Shown here: positions 9,033 through 17,229 of the stretch, piece after piece
How the letters are laid out: each line of letters opens with the position of its first letter
Numbering within the stretch: position 1 is the first letter of the stretch
Source: Streptomyces echinatus
GTDB lineage: Bacteria; Actinomycetota; Actinomycetes; Streptomycetales; Streptomycetaceae
Assembly: GCF_014203595.1 (NCBI RefSeq)
Contig: NZ_JACHJK010000031.1
Span: 1-44,011 of the forward strand
Direction of reading: 5' to 3'
Length of the DNA: 44,011 bases
Translations under genes and position numbers: made by a program
Notes under the pieces: generated by a model
What the model saw: the letters and a program-made list of their open reading frames with translations, nothing else
The model's database searches: none
What the model was told of the DNA's origin: nothing

Positions 9033-9323
9033 GTGAGCGTGGGTCGGGGCGATTTGACGGATGCGGAGTGGGATCGGCTGCGGCCCTTCCTGCCGGTCAG
9101 CAATGGGCGTTGTGGCCGGTGGCGGGATCACCGGCAGGTGATCGACGGGATCCTTCACCGAGTACGGACCGGGGTGCAATGGCGCGATCTCCCCGAGCGG
9201 TTCGGGCCGTGGAAGACAGCCTACGAACGCCACCGGCTGTGGTCGGCCGACGGCACCTGGGAGCGTCTGCTGCAGCAGGTCCAGGCTGCGGCTGGCCCCG
9301 GGGTGGGCCTGCGGTGGTGGTGA
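9033..9323 (+). pseudogene. IS5-family transposase, N-terminal fragment
   Basis: This encodes about 90 residues of the N-terminal DUF4096-type region of Streptomyces IS5 transposases, including LTDAEWDRLRPFLPV and GVQWRDLPERFGPW. It breaks off after LLQQVQAAAG, before the DDE catalytic core. No second half is found downstream, so it is a dead remnant. It begins only 47 bases after the STAND gene stop and marks the right edge of that operon. Confidence 0.8.
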
Positions 9324-9646
9324 AGGCGGGGTGGGGGAGTTGTCGTAGGTAGTCCACCCGCGTAGCGAAGGCGGCTATGGCTGCTGCTTTCTTGTGTGCG
9401 CATCTCCAACCCCCCCCCACATATTTTGGGTACTTATGTGCCGCGCCGTCTTCGGCCTGCCCGGAACCACCCTTGTGCTGCGTCGTCCTGGGCGCGGCTG
9501 CCATCGGCACCTGGTGGTACGAGCGCCGCTCCTGCTCCTGCGCGCCGAAGACCGCAGGGGGCAGACGGGTACGGCTGCAGGCGGTCGGCCGGCCCGCTCA
9601 CGATCGGCGGTGCGGGCCGACCGCGGCCTTCGGGCTTTGAGGGTGG
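9324..9646. other. intergenic, no gene seen
   Basis: Apparently a junction between the IS5 remnant and the oxidoreductase gene. It has a run of nine C next to an A/T-rich patch (9410-9432), unusual for this GC content. The open frames look random. Confidence 0.4.
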
Positions 9647-10558
9647 TCAGGGCAGGAGGATGACCTTGCCGCGGTTGCGGTGGTTGTCGAGGTCGTCCTG
9701 GGCCTGTGCGGCTTCCTTGAGGGGGTAGGTGCGCCAGATCTCCACGGTCAGCTTGCCGGCGGCGGCGAGGGCGGCCAGTTCGGGGAGTGCTTCGGGGGCG
9801 CGGTCGGCGGGGTCCAGGCCGGTCAGGCGCACCCCGTACTGGGCGGCGTTCATGTCGGCGATCGTGATCACGCGGTCGGGACCGCCGACGAGGTCGACGG
9901 ATTCGCCCAGGACGCCGGCTCCGGAGGTGTCGAACACCGCGTCCACGCCCTGTGGGGCAGCGGCGAGGACACGTTCGCGCCAGCCGGGCCCGTAGGTGAC
10001 GGCGGTTGCGCCCAGGGCGGTCACGCGCTCGAGGTCGTCGGCGCCGGCGGTGGCGACGACGGTGATGCCGCGGGCCGTGGCCAGCTGGAGGGCGATCGCG
10101 CCGACGCTGCCGGCGGAGCCGTGGATGAGGAGGGTCTCGCCGGGGGTGAGGTCCAGGTGCTTCAGGGCGCGGAAGGCCGTCTCGCCCACGGTGGGCAGCG
10201 CGGCTGCCGTCTCGAAGGACAGGGCGGCGGGCTTGGCCACCGGGGCGGGCATCAGCACGTACTGGGCGTAGGAGCCGCCCGGCGTCACGCCGAACACCTC
10301 GTCGCCGACGGTGAAGCCGGTGACGTCCTCGCCGATGGCGTCGATGACGCCGGCGGCGTCCAGTCCGGGGACGACGGGGAACACGGTGGGGAAGACGCCG
10401 GCTAGGTCGCCGCGGCGGAGCTTGTTGTCGAGCGGGTTGATGCCCGCGGCCTTGACCTTCACTCGCACCTGGTGGGGCGCGGGCTGGGGGAGGTCTGTCT
10501 CGGTGAGGGTGAGGACGTCCGGGCCGCCGAAACGGTCGTAGCTGATGGTGAACGGCAT
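9647..10558 (-). CDS. NADP-dependent zinc-free alcohol dehydrogenase / quinone oxidoreductase
   Basis: The 303-residue protein is a medium-chain dehydrogenase/reductase of the quinone oxidoreductase type. It has an N-terminal GroES-like domain (KAAGINPLDNKLRRGD, PGLDAAGVIDAIGEDV) and a Rossmann domain with LLIHGSAGSVGAIALQLA (the GxGxxG-like nucleotide loop). Length is normal and catalytic zinc ligands are absent, as expected for the group. The ATG at 10558 starts the family-typical MPFTISYDRFGGPDVL; the frame stays open far upstream but that extension is noise. It lies 44 bases after the ABM gene and both are divergent from the TetR regulator, so the pair is probably one TetR-controlled unit handling a reactive or quinone-like compound. 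The substrate is unknown. Confidence 0.9.
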   Translation of the reverse strand: MPFTISYDRFGGPDVLTLTETDLPQPAPHQVRVKVKAAGINPLDNKLRRGDLAGVFPTVFPVVPGLDAAGVIDAIGEDVTGFTVGDEVFGVTPGGSYAQYVLMPAPVAKPAALSFETAAALPTVGETAFRALKHLDLTPGETLLIHGSAGSVGAIALQLATARGITVVATAGADDLERVTALGATAVTYGPGWRERVLAAAPQGVDAVFDTSGAGVLGESVDLVGGPDRVITIADMNAAQYGVRLTGLDPADRAPEALPELAALAAAGKLTVEIWRTYPLKEAAQAQDDLDNHRNRGKVILLP

Positions 10559-10602
10559 GAGCAGGTCTGCTTTCGTGCGAGGGGGGGTGGGAGCGGGCCG
10601 GG

Positions 10603-10929
10603 TTAGGCGGATGCGGTGACCTGGAAGGCGATCTCGTAGGGCTGGCCTTCGTGCGGGAAGTCGGTGATCGTCCCGCGCTGGTCCATCACTGCGTCGTTGG
10701 CACCGAAGGCTTCGTAGGCCTGGCGGCTGGCCCACTGGGCGTAGTTGATGACGCGGGCGCCGTCCGCGCTGACGTGGACGGTGGAGGAGAGGAAGCCGGG
10801 CTGGTGGCGCACCACGTTCTCCACGAAGGCGCGGATGGCCTCGACCAACTCCTGCCGACAGGAGAGGGCGGGGGTGAAAGTGACGATGACGGTGAAGGTG
10901 TCGGAGCGAGCGTCGATGGTGAGGGCCAT
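10603..10929 (-). CDS. antibiotic biosynthesis monooxygenase (ABM) domain protein
   Basis: The 108-residue protein is a single ABM/dimeric ferredoxin-like domain. It opens with FTVIVTFTPALSCRQELVEAIRAF and contains QPGFLSSTVHVSADGARVINYAQW, the pattern of cofactor-free quinol monooxygenases. The ATG at 10929 has AGAAGAGG upstream; the frame extends further but that part lacks family similarity. It precedes the quinone oxidoreductase gene on the same strand, which fits a two-step quinone or redox-detoxifying unit controlled by the divergent TetR protein. Family is firm; substrate is not known. Confidence 0.8.
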   Translation of the reverse strand: MALTIDARSDTFTVIVTFTPALSCRQELVEAIRAFVENVVRHQPGFLSSTVHVSADGARVINYAQWASRQAYEAFGANDAVMDQRGTITDFPHEGQPYEIAFQVTASA

Positions 10930-11001
10930 GTCGTGCCTCTTCTGTGGTTGCCGGGGACCTATCCGACCAACAAGCGAACACATTGGATGATTCCAGTGAA
11001 G

Positions 11002-11016
11002 CATACGACCCGTATG
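11002..11016. promoter_or_regulatory. palindrome, likely TetR operator
   Basis: CATACG-ACC-CGTATG is a perfect 6-base inverted repeat with a 3-base spacer, between the ABM gene and the TetR gene. It overlaps one candidate TetR start codon (ATG 11014). Size and position fit a self-regulatory TetR operator controlling both directions. Confidence 0.6.
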
Positions 11017-11619
11017 ATTTGCCGTGTGACGCCTGCCGCCTCCGACGGACCCAACCTGTCCAATCCCCGGGTCCAGCGCACCCGCGCCCGCATCCTGACC
11101 GTCGCCCGGGAACTCCTCGCCGAGGTCGGCCCCACCGCGCTGACCTACTCACTGCTGGCCGAACGGGCCCAAGTGACCCGCCAGACCCTCTACCGCCACT
11201 GGCCCACCAGGGAGACGATGCTGGCGGACGTGATGCTGGAATCAGGCGACGCCGCCAGCTATCCCACGCCCGGAACCGACCCGCGCCAGGTGCTCACCGC
11301 CTACCTGCACAGCCTGCGCCAGGGCCTGAGCGACACGGCCACCGGCAGCGCGCTCATGGCACTGGCCGCCCAGGCAGACCGGAACCCCGACGCCGCCCAG
11401 GCGCTGACCCGGATCAGCCAGGACCGCCACCAGGCGCTCAACGAACTCCTGGCCCCCTCCGGCGTACAGATGACGCCCGACGAGTTCACCCTGCTCATCG
11501 GACCAGTGATGTTCCGCCGCTTCCTCGACCGCCAGCCCCTCACCGACGCCTACATCGACACCGTCGTCACCCACTGGCTAGCCGCAACCACAGCCCGGAA
11601 CGCCCCACGGGGCCCGTGA
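11014..11619 (+). CDS. TetR/AcrR-family transcriptional regulator
   Basis: This is a TetR-type repressor of about 200 residues. The N-terminal helix-turn-helix reads RARILTVARELLAEVGPTAL then LLAERAQVTRQTLYRHWPTR, a classic TetR signature. The C-terminal helical domain is of normal length and would bind an inducer. The start is uncertain: ATG 10987, ATG 11014 and GTG 11026 are all in frame and none has a good ribosome site. If 11014 or 11026 is right, the message may be nearly leaderless. It is divergent from the ABM/oxidoreductase pair with a palindrome between them, so it most likely represses those genes and itself. Confidence 0.85.
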   Translation: MICRVTPAASDGPNLSNPRVQRTRARILTVARELLAEVGPTALTYSLLAERAQVTRQTLYRHWPTRETMLADVMLESGDAASYPTPGTDPRQVLTAYLHSLRQGLSDTATGSALMALAAQADRNPDAAQALTRISQDRHQALNELLAPSGVQMTPDEFTLLIGPVMFRRFLDRQPLTDAYIDTVVTHWLAATTARNAPRGP

Positions 11620-11751
11620 GGACAGCGCCCGCCGGGGCGCGCGGAGGAGCGTCTTCCTCGCAGGGCAGTCAACCGAACCCGCCGCGCGAGGGGACGAAGG
11701 GGCGGGTGAGCTGCAGCGTCTGGCAAGCGGCCTTGCCGAAAGGGGCAGTCT

Positions 11752-12267
11752 CTACTCTTCGTCACCGAGCTGGTACTGGGTATACGCGGATCTCTGCCAC
11801 GGTGAGGGGGACGAGGCTGGTGGTGTCGTTTCTGCCGCCCCCTTTGCCGTGTCCTGGGCCGGGGCTGCCAGGACAGTGAGGAAGGCGTGCGCGAGCATGG
11901 CCAGGGTGATGTGGCGATACCAGCCCACGTAGCGTCGGACTTCGTATTCGTCCAGGCCGCACTGGTTCTTCGCGGCCTGGAAGCACTCCTCGCTGACCCA
12001 GCGTGAGCCGGCGACGCGGGCTAGCTCGGCGATCTCGACGCCGACGGGTGCATAGGCGAGGTAGTAGGCGAGCTCACCAGGGTCGGACAGGCTGCGGCGG
12101 GCCATCACCCAGCGGTGATGGGTGGGTGGGTCCGGGTCGAAGATGATGTTGGTGGGTGGTTTGGCGGCGGCCCAGTTATAGACGCGCGGGCCTCTGGCCC
12201 CGTCGCCGCAAGCCGCGGCTGCGCTCCGCTCCGCCGGGCGCGCATCCCGGCTCTCCGCTGCGGGCAC
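11752..12267 (-). pseudogene. IS701-family transposase, C-terminal fragment
   Basis: This encodes the C-terminal third of an IS701-type transposase: GARGPRVYNWAAAK, WVMARRSLSDPGELAYYLAY, then EECFQAAKNQCGLDEYEVRRY with the last catalytic Glu, and GWYRHITLAMLAHAFL. A full protein is about 400 residues, so the N-terminal part with the first two Asp residues is missing. I did not find it in the next 600 bases. It is a dead remnant facing the TetR gene. Confidence 0.75.
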
Positions 12268-12855
12268 CGCTCCTGCCTCCGGCCCGCTCCGCCCGCGCTG
12301 CGCCGACGCGCGCCTACTGGTGGATAGGGCCAGTGGCCACGAGCCGATCGCCGCAAAGCCTGGTCACGGTCAGAACAGTGCCTCCGGCGGGGATCGGCCG
12401 GCACCGGGATGGACGGGCACCGTTCCCGACTGCGGGTCCGTAGTGGCGTGCGCGAAGTGCTCCCTTCCCGTACGCCATCAGCCCCCAAACTTGGCGGCTA
12501 GCGAGACGTCCGTCGAGTGTCTTGCGGGGCCGGCTCTTGAGGGCGTGGGCCACGGCCTGGAGCTAGCTCGCCGCGAGACCACCTTAGGTCGGTGCCCTTG
12601 GCAAGTACCGGCGGAGCACCACGTCACCCGACCGGCGGTTACGGCACGGCCGATCGCATACATAGATTCGCCAGAGCGTGCACCATTAGTAACTGTGAAT
12701 ATGCCCAGGGTGATCTATCTCCCCTGTGCGCGGTGGCTGGCGGCGCATGCGACCCTCGCCCCGAGTGGGCGGCAGTGTGCGCGACCTCGCGCTCAATCAT
12801 CCGCTCTGCGGAGAAGCCCGCCGCCACTCCGTGAACCCAACCTGGAGGCCAGACC
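12268..12855. other. intergenic / degraded IS flank, no confident gene
   Basis: Short frames on both strands, including a minus-strand one at 12314-12553, show no recognisable domain. This is probably scrambled sequence left by loss of the IS701 5' part. Confidence 0.35.
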
Positions 12856-13302
12856 ATGCCCGTCTTCCAGTTCCAGTCGTTCAACTTCCCCGACCATTAT
12901 GTTCGCCACAAGAACTTCGTGGGCCTGCTGACCAAGCACACCGACGGCGAGCAGGGCGACTTCTCCTTCGAGGTAAAAAACGCAGGCCAGGACAAGCACG
13001 GCGTGCAGCTGGTGGTCCTGCGCTCTGTCAACTTCCCCGATCACTACCTGCGGCACCAGAACTTTCAGATCGTCCTGCAAGCCCCCACCGGTGCGCTGGA
13101 CGATCTCTTCCTGAAGGACGCCACGTTCTATCTGGAGCAGGGCCTGGCGGACGGGGGGGACCCGGAAGTCGTCTCCTTCCGCTCCGTCAACTTCCCGGAC
13201 CGCTACCTCCGCCACAGGGACTTCAAGCTCTGGCTCGAACCGAAGGACAGCCCCAACCTGTCGGCCGACGCGACCTTCCGCAAGACTGTCCCGGTCGACT
13301 GA
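12856..13302 (+). CDS. free-standing AbfB-type (CBM42-like) beta-trefoil protein
   Basis: The 148-residue protein consists of three repeats of the alpha-L-arabinofuranosidase B trefoil unit: FQSFNFPDHYVRHKNF, LRSVNFPDHYLRHQNFQIVL and FRSVNFPDRYLRHRDFKLWL, at about residues 5, 55 and 108. These modules normally bind arabinose side chains and are usually attached to a secreted glycosidase. Here there is no enzyme and no signal peptide, so it would be cytosolic unless exported another way. GGAGG lies 7 bases before the ATG. Fold assignment is strong; ligand and role are unknown. Confidence 0.8.
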   Translation: MPVFQFQSFNFPDHYVRHKNFVGLLTKHTDGEQGDFSFEVKNAGQDKHGVQLVVLRSVNFPDHYLRHQNFQIVLQAPTGALDDLFLKDATFYLEQGLADGGDPEVVSFRSVNFPDRYLRHRDFKLWLEPKDSPNLSADATFRKTVPVD

Positions 13303-13402
13303 CCAGCTGTCAGCCTGTCCGGCCCATTGCCAGGCCCGGATCTTATGTGGGCTGTGGGTGAGTCATGTTCGCTCCCCGGCCCGACCACCGACGGGGGCAG
13401 TC

Positions 13403-13690
13403 GTGACCGGGCTGCTGATCAGAGCGCTGACCGTGGTGGCAGCGCTGTGGAGTCCCGCTGCTGGCTGGTCCGCCCGCCACTACTGTGCTTCCGCCGCAGC
13501 CGCCACCGGCGCTCAGCTGGCCGCTTCCTTGGAACGGCCGGCTGAGCATCCGGGGCTACTGCGAGCCCAGATCGGCGAGGACGTCGGCATGCGCAGCTGC
13601 GCCTCTGTCCACGACCAGGTCGCCGAGCTGGCGACGAAGGGCGCGATCGTGCGCGAGCCGGGCCGGTCCAGAGGAATCCGCCTCGCATGA
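13403..13690 (+). CDS. LexA-like winged-helix fragment
   Basis: The C-terminal half (IGEDVGMRSCASVHDQVAEL then KGAIVREPGRSRGIRLA) matches the recognition helix and wing of the LexA N-terminal DNA-binding domain. The LexA protease domain is absent, as in the short LexA-like proteins of Streptomyces plasmids and integrative elements. The N-terminal half does not fit the family's first helix well, so the 5' end may be frameshifted or chimeric. GTG 13403 is a guess. The stop overlaps the next gene's ATG (ATGA), pointing to coupled translation. It could be a small DNA-binding regulator or a decayed one. Confidence 0.5.
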   Translation: MTGLLIRALTVVAALWSPAAGWSARHYCASAAAATGAQLAASLERPAEHPGLLRAQIGEDVGMRSCASVHDQVAELATKGAIVREPGRSRGIRLA

Positions 13691-13887
13691 TCGATCCCGG
13701 CCGCTATCACCTGCTGCTCGAAGCCGGCGGCCGGCCGGTGCAGCACGGCTGGTGGGGAAGTCTGGAGGTCGCGCGGGACAAGTTCCGGCGCTGGGTCGGG
13801 GAGTACGGTTCTATGCCCGGTGCTCGCATCACTCTCACCGATGAGGAGCGCATGGAGGTGCTGGCCGTCTGGCCCGACCCGCGGTAG
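13687..13887 (+). CDS. small conserved Streptomyces protein, coupled to LexA-like gene
   Basis: The 66-residue protein contains GRPVQHGWWGSLEVARDKF, then GARITLTDEERMEVLAVWPD. From memory this resembles small proteins commonly found beside LexA-like genes in Streptomyces elements. It has no membrane segment or signal peptide. The ATG overlaps the preceding stop by one base pair of codons (ATGA). Function unknown. Confidence 0.6.
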   Translation: MIDPGRYHLLLEAGGRPVQHGWWGSLEVARDKFRRWVGEYGSMPGARITLTDEERMEVLAVWPDPR

Positions 13888-13892
13888 GCGGG

Positions 13893-14135
13893 CTACTCGG
13901 CGGTGGGGTCTTGCTGGGCGTGCCGGGCTGCCTTCTTCACGGCCTGTTCCACCTCGTACCGGTTGGCGCGGGTGGCCTCGGCGTGAGCGGTGATGGCCGC
14001 CTGAGCCCTTTCGGCGGCCTTGCGCCAGCGTCGCCACTGGGCGTCGTGCTCATCGTTGGTGAGGTCTGCGAGCTTGGATCGTTCTTCCTCGGCGGATCGT
14101 TCCAGCTTGATCAACTCATCGAGGCCCTCCGTCAC
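13893..14135 (-). CDS. small coiled-coil protein, unknown function
   Basis: The 80-residue, highly charged helical protein (EGLDELIKLERSAEEERSKL ... NRYEVEQAVKKAARHAQQD) is of the kind seen as conserved hypotheticals on Streptomyces integrative elements. The GTG at 14135 gives the compact start VTEGLDELI; the frame stays open to 14168. It is convergent with the LexA-like pair, 5 bases between stops. No enzyme or DNA-binding motif is visible. Confidence 0.55.
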   Translation of the reverse strand: MTEGLDELIKLERSAEEERSKLADLTNDEHDAQWRRWRKAAERAQAAITAHAEATRANRYEVEQAVKKAARHAQQDPTAE

Positions 14136-14155
14136 GGACAGAGATCCTAAGCGGC

Positions 14156-14944
14156 CTAACCCGCGCACCAGGGTGCCGGACCTACCGTCTGATCAGGTAG
14201 AGCCGAGGCCAGCCCAGCGGGCACGAAGCGTTGCCTCGTCGGCCAGTACTCGTGGCCTTGACCACGATTGAACTTGACGCAACTGTTCCGATACTGATCG
14301 GAACCTTTTCTGGTGGCCGGGTCCACGTTTCGGGCCGCTGAGGCGCTTGAAGGGGTGAGGCGGTTGGCGCCTCTGGTGCCGGAGCGGGAAGGGGGCGGCA
14401 CCTGGAATGGAACAGGTACAGGGGAGGACTCGTGCAGCACGACACTGCATCGTGGTTGTTCGAGACCGCGCTTGCCCTCAGGGTGTTCGGCCCGGACGTG
14501 GTCCGCGGATGCCGCCGGCTGCTCACCGCCGGCGTCCGTGTCGGCATCACTCAGCTGACCGGTGCCCGTACCCCGGCTCGTGCCACCGAGCCGGACCGGG
14601 AGGCACCGTGAACGGCGAGGGGGCACGGAGGACACCGGCGGTGCGGTGGGCTGTTGCACGGCGTTGAGAATGCCGACGAAGGCGGCGTTCACGGTGCCGA
14701 CGAGTTGTGACGGCGATGCCCCGCCGGTGGGTTCCGGCGGGACAGTCGTCGGCAAGGTGTCGTTTTCGTTGGCGAGGTGCCAGTGGTCGTAATCCACCTG
14801 GGGCGGCACGCGCGTGGCCTGGTGGTAATACATCCGCCAGCCTGCGGCGTGGTCCCTCTTGCGCCAGATCGAACTGCGCCTGGTCCTGTGTTCTCCGAGC
14901 AGAGTCTCGAAGGTCAGATGCACCAGGCCCGGCGCGGGCAGCAC
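14156..14944 (-). CDS. possible CDS, unknown
   Basis: A 262-codon open frame. The first 110 codons have strongly G/C third positions and a protein-like composition (GWRMYYHQATRVPPQVDYDH). The rest is less convincing and overlaps a small plus-strand frame at 14432-14611. It matches no family I know and may be a truncated gene with a random tail. Confidence 0.25.
   Translation of the reverse strand: MLPAPGLVHLTFETLLGEHRTRRSSIWRKRDHAAGWRMYYHQATRVPPQVDYDHWHLANENDTLPTTVPPEPTGGASPSQLVGTVNAAFVGILNAVQQPTAPPVSSVPPRRSRCLPVRLGGTSRGTGTGQLSDADTDAGGEQPAASADHVRAEHPEGKRGLEQPRCSVVLHESSPVPVPFQVPPPSRSGTRGANRLTPSSASAARNVDPATRKGSDQYRNSCVKFNRGQGHEYWPTRQRFVPAGLASALPDQTVGPAPWCAG
14432..14611 (+). CDS. possible small ORF, 59 residues
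   Basis: GTG at 14432 lies 4 bases after GGGGAGG and opens a 59-residue frame (DTASWLFETALALRVFGPDV) with G/C third positions. It conflicts with the minus-strand frame at 14156-14944, so at most one is real in the overlap. Function unknown. Confidence 0.3.
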   Translation: MQHDTASWLFETALALRVFGPDVVRGCRRLLTAGVRVGITQLTGARTPARATEPDREAP

Positions 14945-15094
14945 TTCCGAGATCTGCGAGGGCTCATAGCGGGGACCGTCCGCCGAACTGCCCGGATGAT
15001 TAAACGCATCACCGCCAGCATCGCCCTGCTCAACATACTCCGCGCCGGCGGGCCGGCGGGCCCGTCGCAGTGGAGGCGGGCGCCGCCTGTGTGG

Positions 15095-15451
15095 TCAGGG
15101 GCCGTCTGGCCGCGGGCCTGCAGCGTGGCGGGCCAGGGCCGCGCGCAGTTCCACCCGCAAGACATCGGGCAGTGCCGCGCCCTGGGCGTGTTTGAGGATC
15201 TGCTCGGCGACGGCGGACAGTTTGATGTTGGTGTGCTGGGAGATCTCGCGCAGCACGGTGAAGCCGTCATGCGGAGCTATCCGGCTCAGGACCATCAGGA
15301 CGCCGATGGCCTGGTCGACCACGGCGTGTGAGGCGAGGGCCTGGCGGAGCTGTCTGTTCTCGGTGCGCATCCACTCGGCCTCGGCCCGCAGACGGTTTTC
15401 TGCGGAGGGCGTCGCGTCAGGGTGAACGGGTGAAGCCATGGGCTCATCCAT
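15095..15451 (-). CDS. ANTAR-domain protein (RNA-binding antiterminator type)
   Basis: The 118-residue protein has an N-terminal coiled coil (LRAEAEWMRTENRQLRQAL) and a C-terminal ANTAR domain, with HAVVDQAIGVLMVLSRIAP followed by GFTVLREISQHTNIKL, the three-helix pattern that binds paired RNA hairpins to prevent termination. No receiver or GAF sensor is attached, unlike many ANTAR proteins. The start may be ATG 15451 or ATG 15439; the latter has a slightly better ribosome site. Target RNAs are not evident nearby. Confidence 0.8.
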   Translation of the reverse strand: MDEPMASPVHPDATPSAENRLRAEAEWMRTENRQLRQALASHAVVDQAIGVLMVLSRIAPHDGFTVLREISQHTNIKLSAVAEQILKHAQGAALPDVLRVELRAALARHAAGPRPDGP

Positions 15452-16135
15452 GAGTGCAACGGGGCGCGGTCATGTCTCTCGCTTGCCCGGCTTCTTCAAG
15501 GATCCACCCGGCCGCTGCCGGGCACAACGGATGCGTCCTTCGGACCCCAGTCCGGAGGACGCACACGGGGGCTTGATTCCGAACCCCGCTCCTGAGCGAG
15601 TAGCCCGCAGCGGGGCTGCTCATGCCCCATGGGCATTCCGAGAACGGCGGGTGAGGGCCCGGGCCGGGCGCCGGGGGGGGCGGGCCCTCACGAGGGTTCG
15701 CGCATCCCTGGGGGGCGGGATGTTCATGGGGCGTGCCGGTATTGAACGACCGGGCTGCAGGCGGGTCACGTAGCCCGGGGAAGCAGGCATCAGCTGATTT
15801 CTGAGAGGGAAGTGGGTGACATCGCTTGGGTGATTCCGCGGCGGTCGCCGGCGGTCCGGACCCCGGCGGCCGGTGAAACGCCGCGCGGGCGGATCGGCTC
15901 CACGACCTCTGCTCACGACCGGGGCCGAGCTGGGTCGGGGCGGTGTTTGCCTGCGCTCGCAGGTCGGCGAACGCTGAGGTTCCGGCAGATGTCCGGGACC
16001 GCAGGCTGGAGGTACGCGCCTCACCAGAGGCTATCGGAACCTGAGCCCGCCCGGCCGTCTTCGCGTGAAGCGGGGCCAGGGGCGGGTACCCGGCCGTAGC
16101 CCAGTGGGCACCGGCTCTCAACCTAGGGAGGAGTC
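15452..16135. other. intergenic, holds one strong hairpin
   Basis: About 680 bases between the divergent ANTAR and CBS genes. Apart from the hairpin at 15651-15691 I see no coding signal, and both strands give only random Pro/Arg-rich frames. It should contain the promoters of both neighbours. Confidence 0.4.
15651..15691. terminator. 11-base hairpin, terminator-like
   Basis: GTGAGGGCCCG (15651-15661) pairs perfectly with CGGGCCCTCAC (15681-15691) across a 19-base G-rich loop. No T tract follows, so it may be a Streptomyces-style terminator or an RNA structure in a leader. Confidence 0.4.
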
Positions 16136-16555
16136 ATGACTCAGCATGTGCGGGACATCATGACCAGCCAGCTGGTGACGGTGGAGCCGCAGGCGTCGGT
16201 GACGTCGGTGGCACAGAAGATGCGCGACGAGGATATCGGGATCGTGCTGGTCATCGAGGGCGACGATCTGCGGGGCCTGGTCAGTGACCGCGACCTCGTG
16301 GTGCGCGCGCTCGCCGAGGGCGGTGACCCGGACGAGAAGACTGTGGCCTCCGCCTGCAGCGACGATCTTGTCACCGTCACCCCGGACGAGGACCTTGACC
16401 GTGCCGTGGAGCTAATGCGTGAGCATTCCATCCGCCGCCTTCCGGTCGTCGAAGAGGGCCACGCCGTCGGTATCGTCTCCATCGGCGATCTGGCGATCGA
16501 ACGCGATGCACGCTCGGCACTCGGCGACATCAGCGCCGCCAGGCCCAATCAGTAG
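16136..16555 (+). CDS. tandem CBS-domain protein
   Basis: The 139-residue protein is one CBS pair: VRDIMTSQLVTVEPQASVT to LVSDRDLVVRALAEG, then ACSDDLVTVTPDEDLDRAVE to VGIVSIGDLAIER. Such stand-alone pairs bind adenosyl ligands and often serve as energy or stress sensors in Streptomyces. No enzyme domain is attached. GGGAGGAG lies just before the ATG. The ligand and partner are not visible from the context; it lies upstream of the decayed NB-ARC locus but is separated from it by 157 bases. Confidence 0.9.
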   Translation: MTQHVRDIMTSQLVTVEPQASVTSVAQKMRDEDIGIVLVIEGDDLRGLVSDRDLVVRALAEGGDPDEKTVASACSDDLVTVTPDEDLDRAVELMREHSIRRLPVVEEGHAVGIVSIGDLAIERDARSALGDISAARPNQ

Positions 16556-16712
16556 GTAGCCCATCCCGGACGCGCCCGCCGTTCCCAGACGGGGTGGTCG
16601 GCAGCGCGTGCCGCCACGCCGTCGGGATCGGCACCCGTCGATACGAGGGCTGCGGGCCATCTCGTACGGCAATACGTTTTTAGTAGGGGCCGCTCAGGCG
16701 AGGAGGCCGAAG

Positions 16713-17186
16713 ATGCTGGAGGAAGAGCTAGCGACGCTGGCCGCAGCCGGCGGCACCGCGGTGGTTCAGGCTGCAGGTACCGATGCGTGGAACGGGTTCC
16801 GGCAGGCGGTAGCGTGATGGCTCGGGCGGGGCGACGTCCAGATAGAGCAGGCGGCACTGGAGCGCCTTGACCATACCGCCACCGCCCTGCAGACCACCGA
16901 CCCGGACCAGGACACGCGCGCACGGATCAGCCTGGCGGGCTCCTGGACGAACCGCATCGAGATGATGCTGGAGAACCTGGACGCTGTGGAACGCGCTGAA
17001 GCGGCCGGCCAGCTGCGTGCCCTGCTCGCTGCGTATGACCCCCAGCGTGGCGTATCTGCCGATGGGGGCGGGGTGGCCGCGGGCGGTGATTTGCATGTTC
17101 GCGCCGATCACAGCTCGGTGGCTGCAGGGCGCATGGGAGATGTGACCATGGGAAACCCTCCACCGCCGGGCTCGCATCAAGGCTGA
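16713..17186 (+). pseudogene. helical adaptor-like gene with in-frame TGA, relative of 4670-5101
   Basis: A perfect AGGAGG precedes ATG 16713 by 6 bases. The frame encodes LEEELATLAAAGGTAVVQA ... TDAWNGFRQAVA and then hits TGA at 16815. The same frame continues without a break for 120 more codons (WLGRGDVQIEQAALERLDH ... DAVERAEAAGQLRALL) and ends with the glycine-rich SADGGGVAAGGDLHV tail. This matches the order of the intact small protein at 4670-5101. TGA most likely replaces CGA (Arg) by one transition. The NB-ARC ATPase remnant follows, so the pair is a broken second copy of the motif-coupled design. Readthrough cannot be excluded. Confidence 0.65.
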
Positions 17187-17229
17187 CCGAGCCCGGCCCG
17201 GGGCAGGTGCGCGCACCGCCGAAAACACC

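Noticed and set aside
10559..11152. N-terminal extension of the oxidoreductase frame
   Set aside because: It overlaps the ABM gene and the TetR start and has no family similarity; ATG 10558 gives the normal protein.
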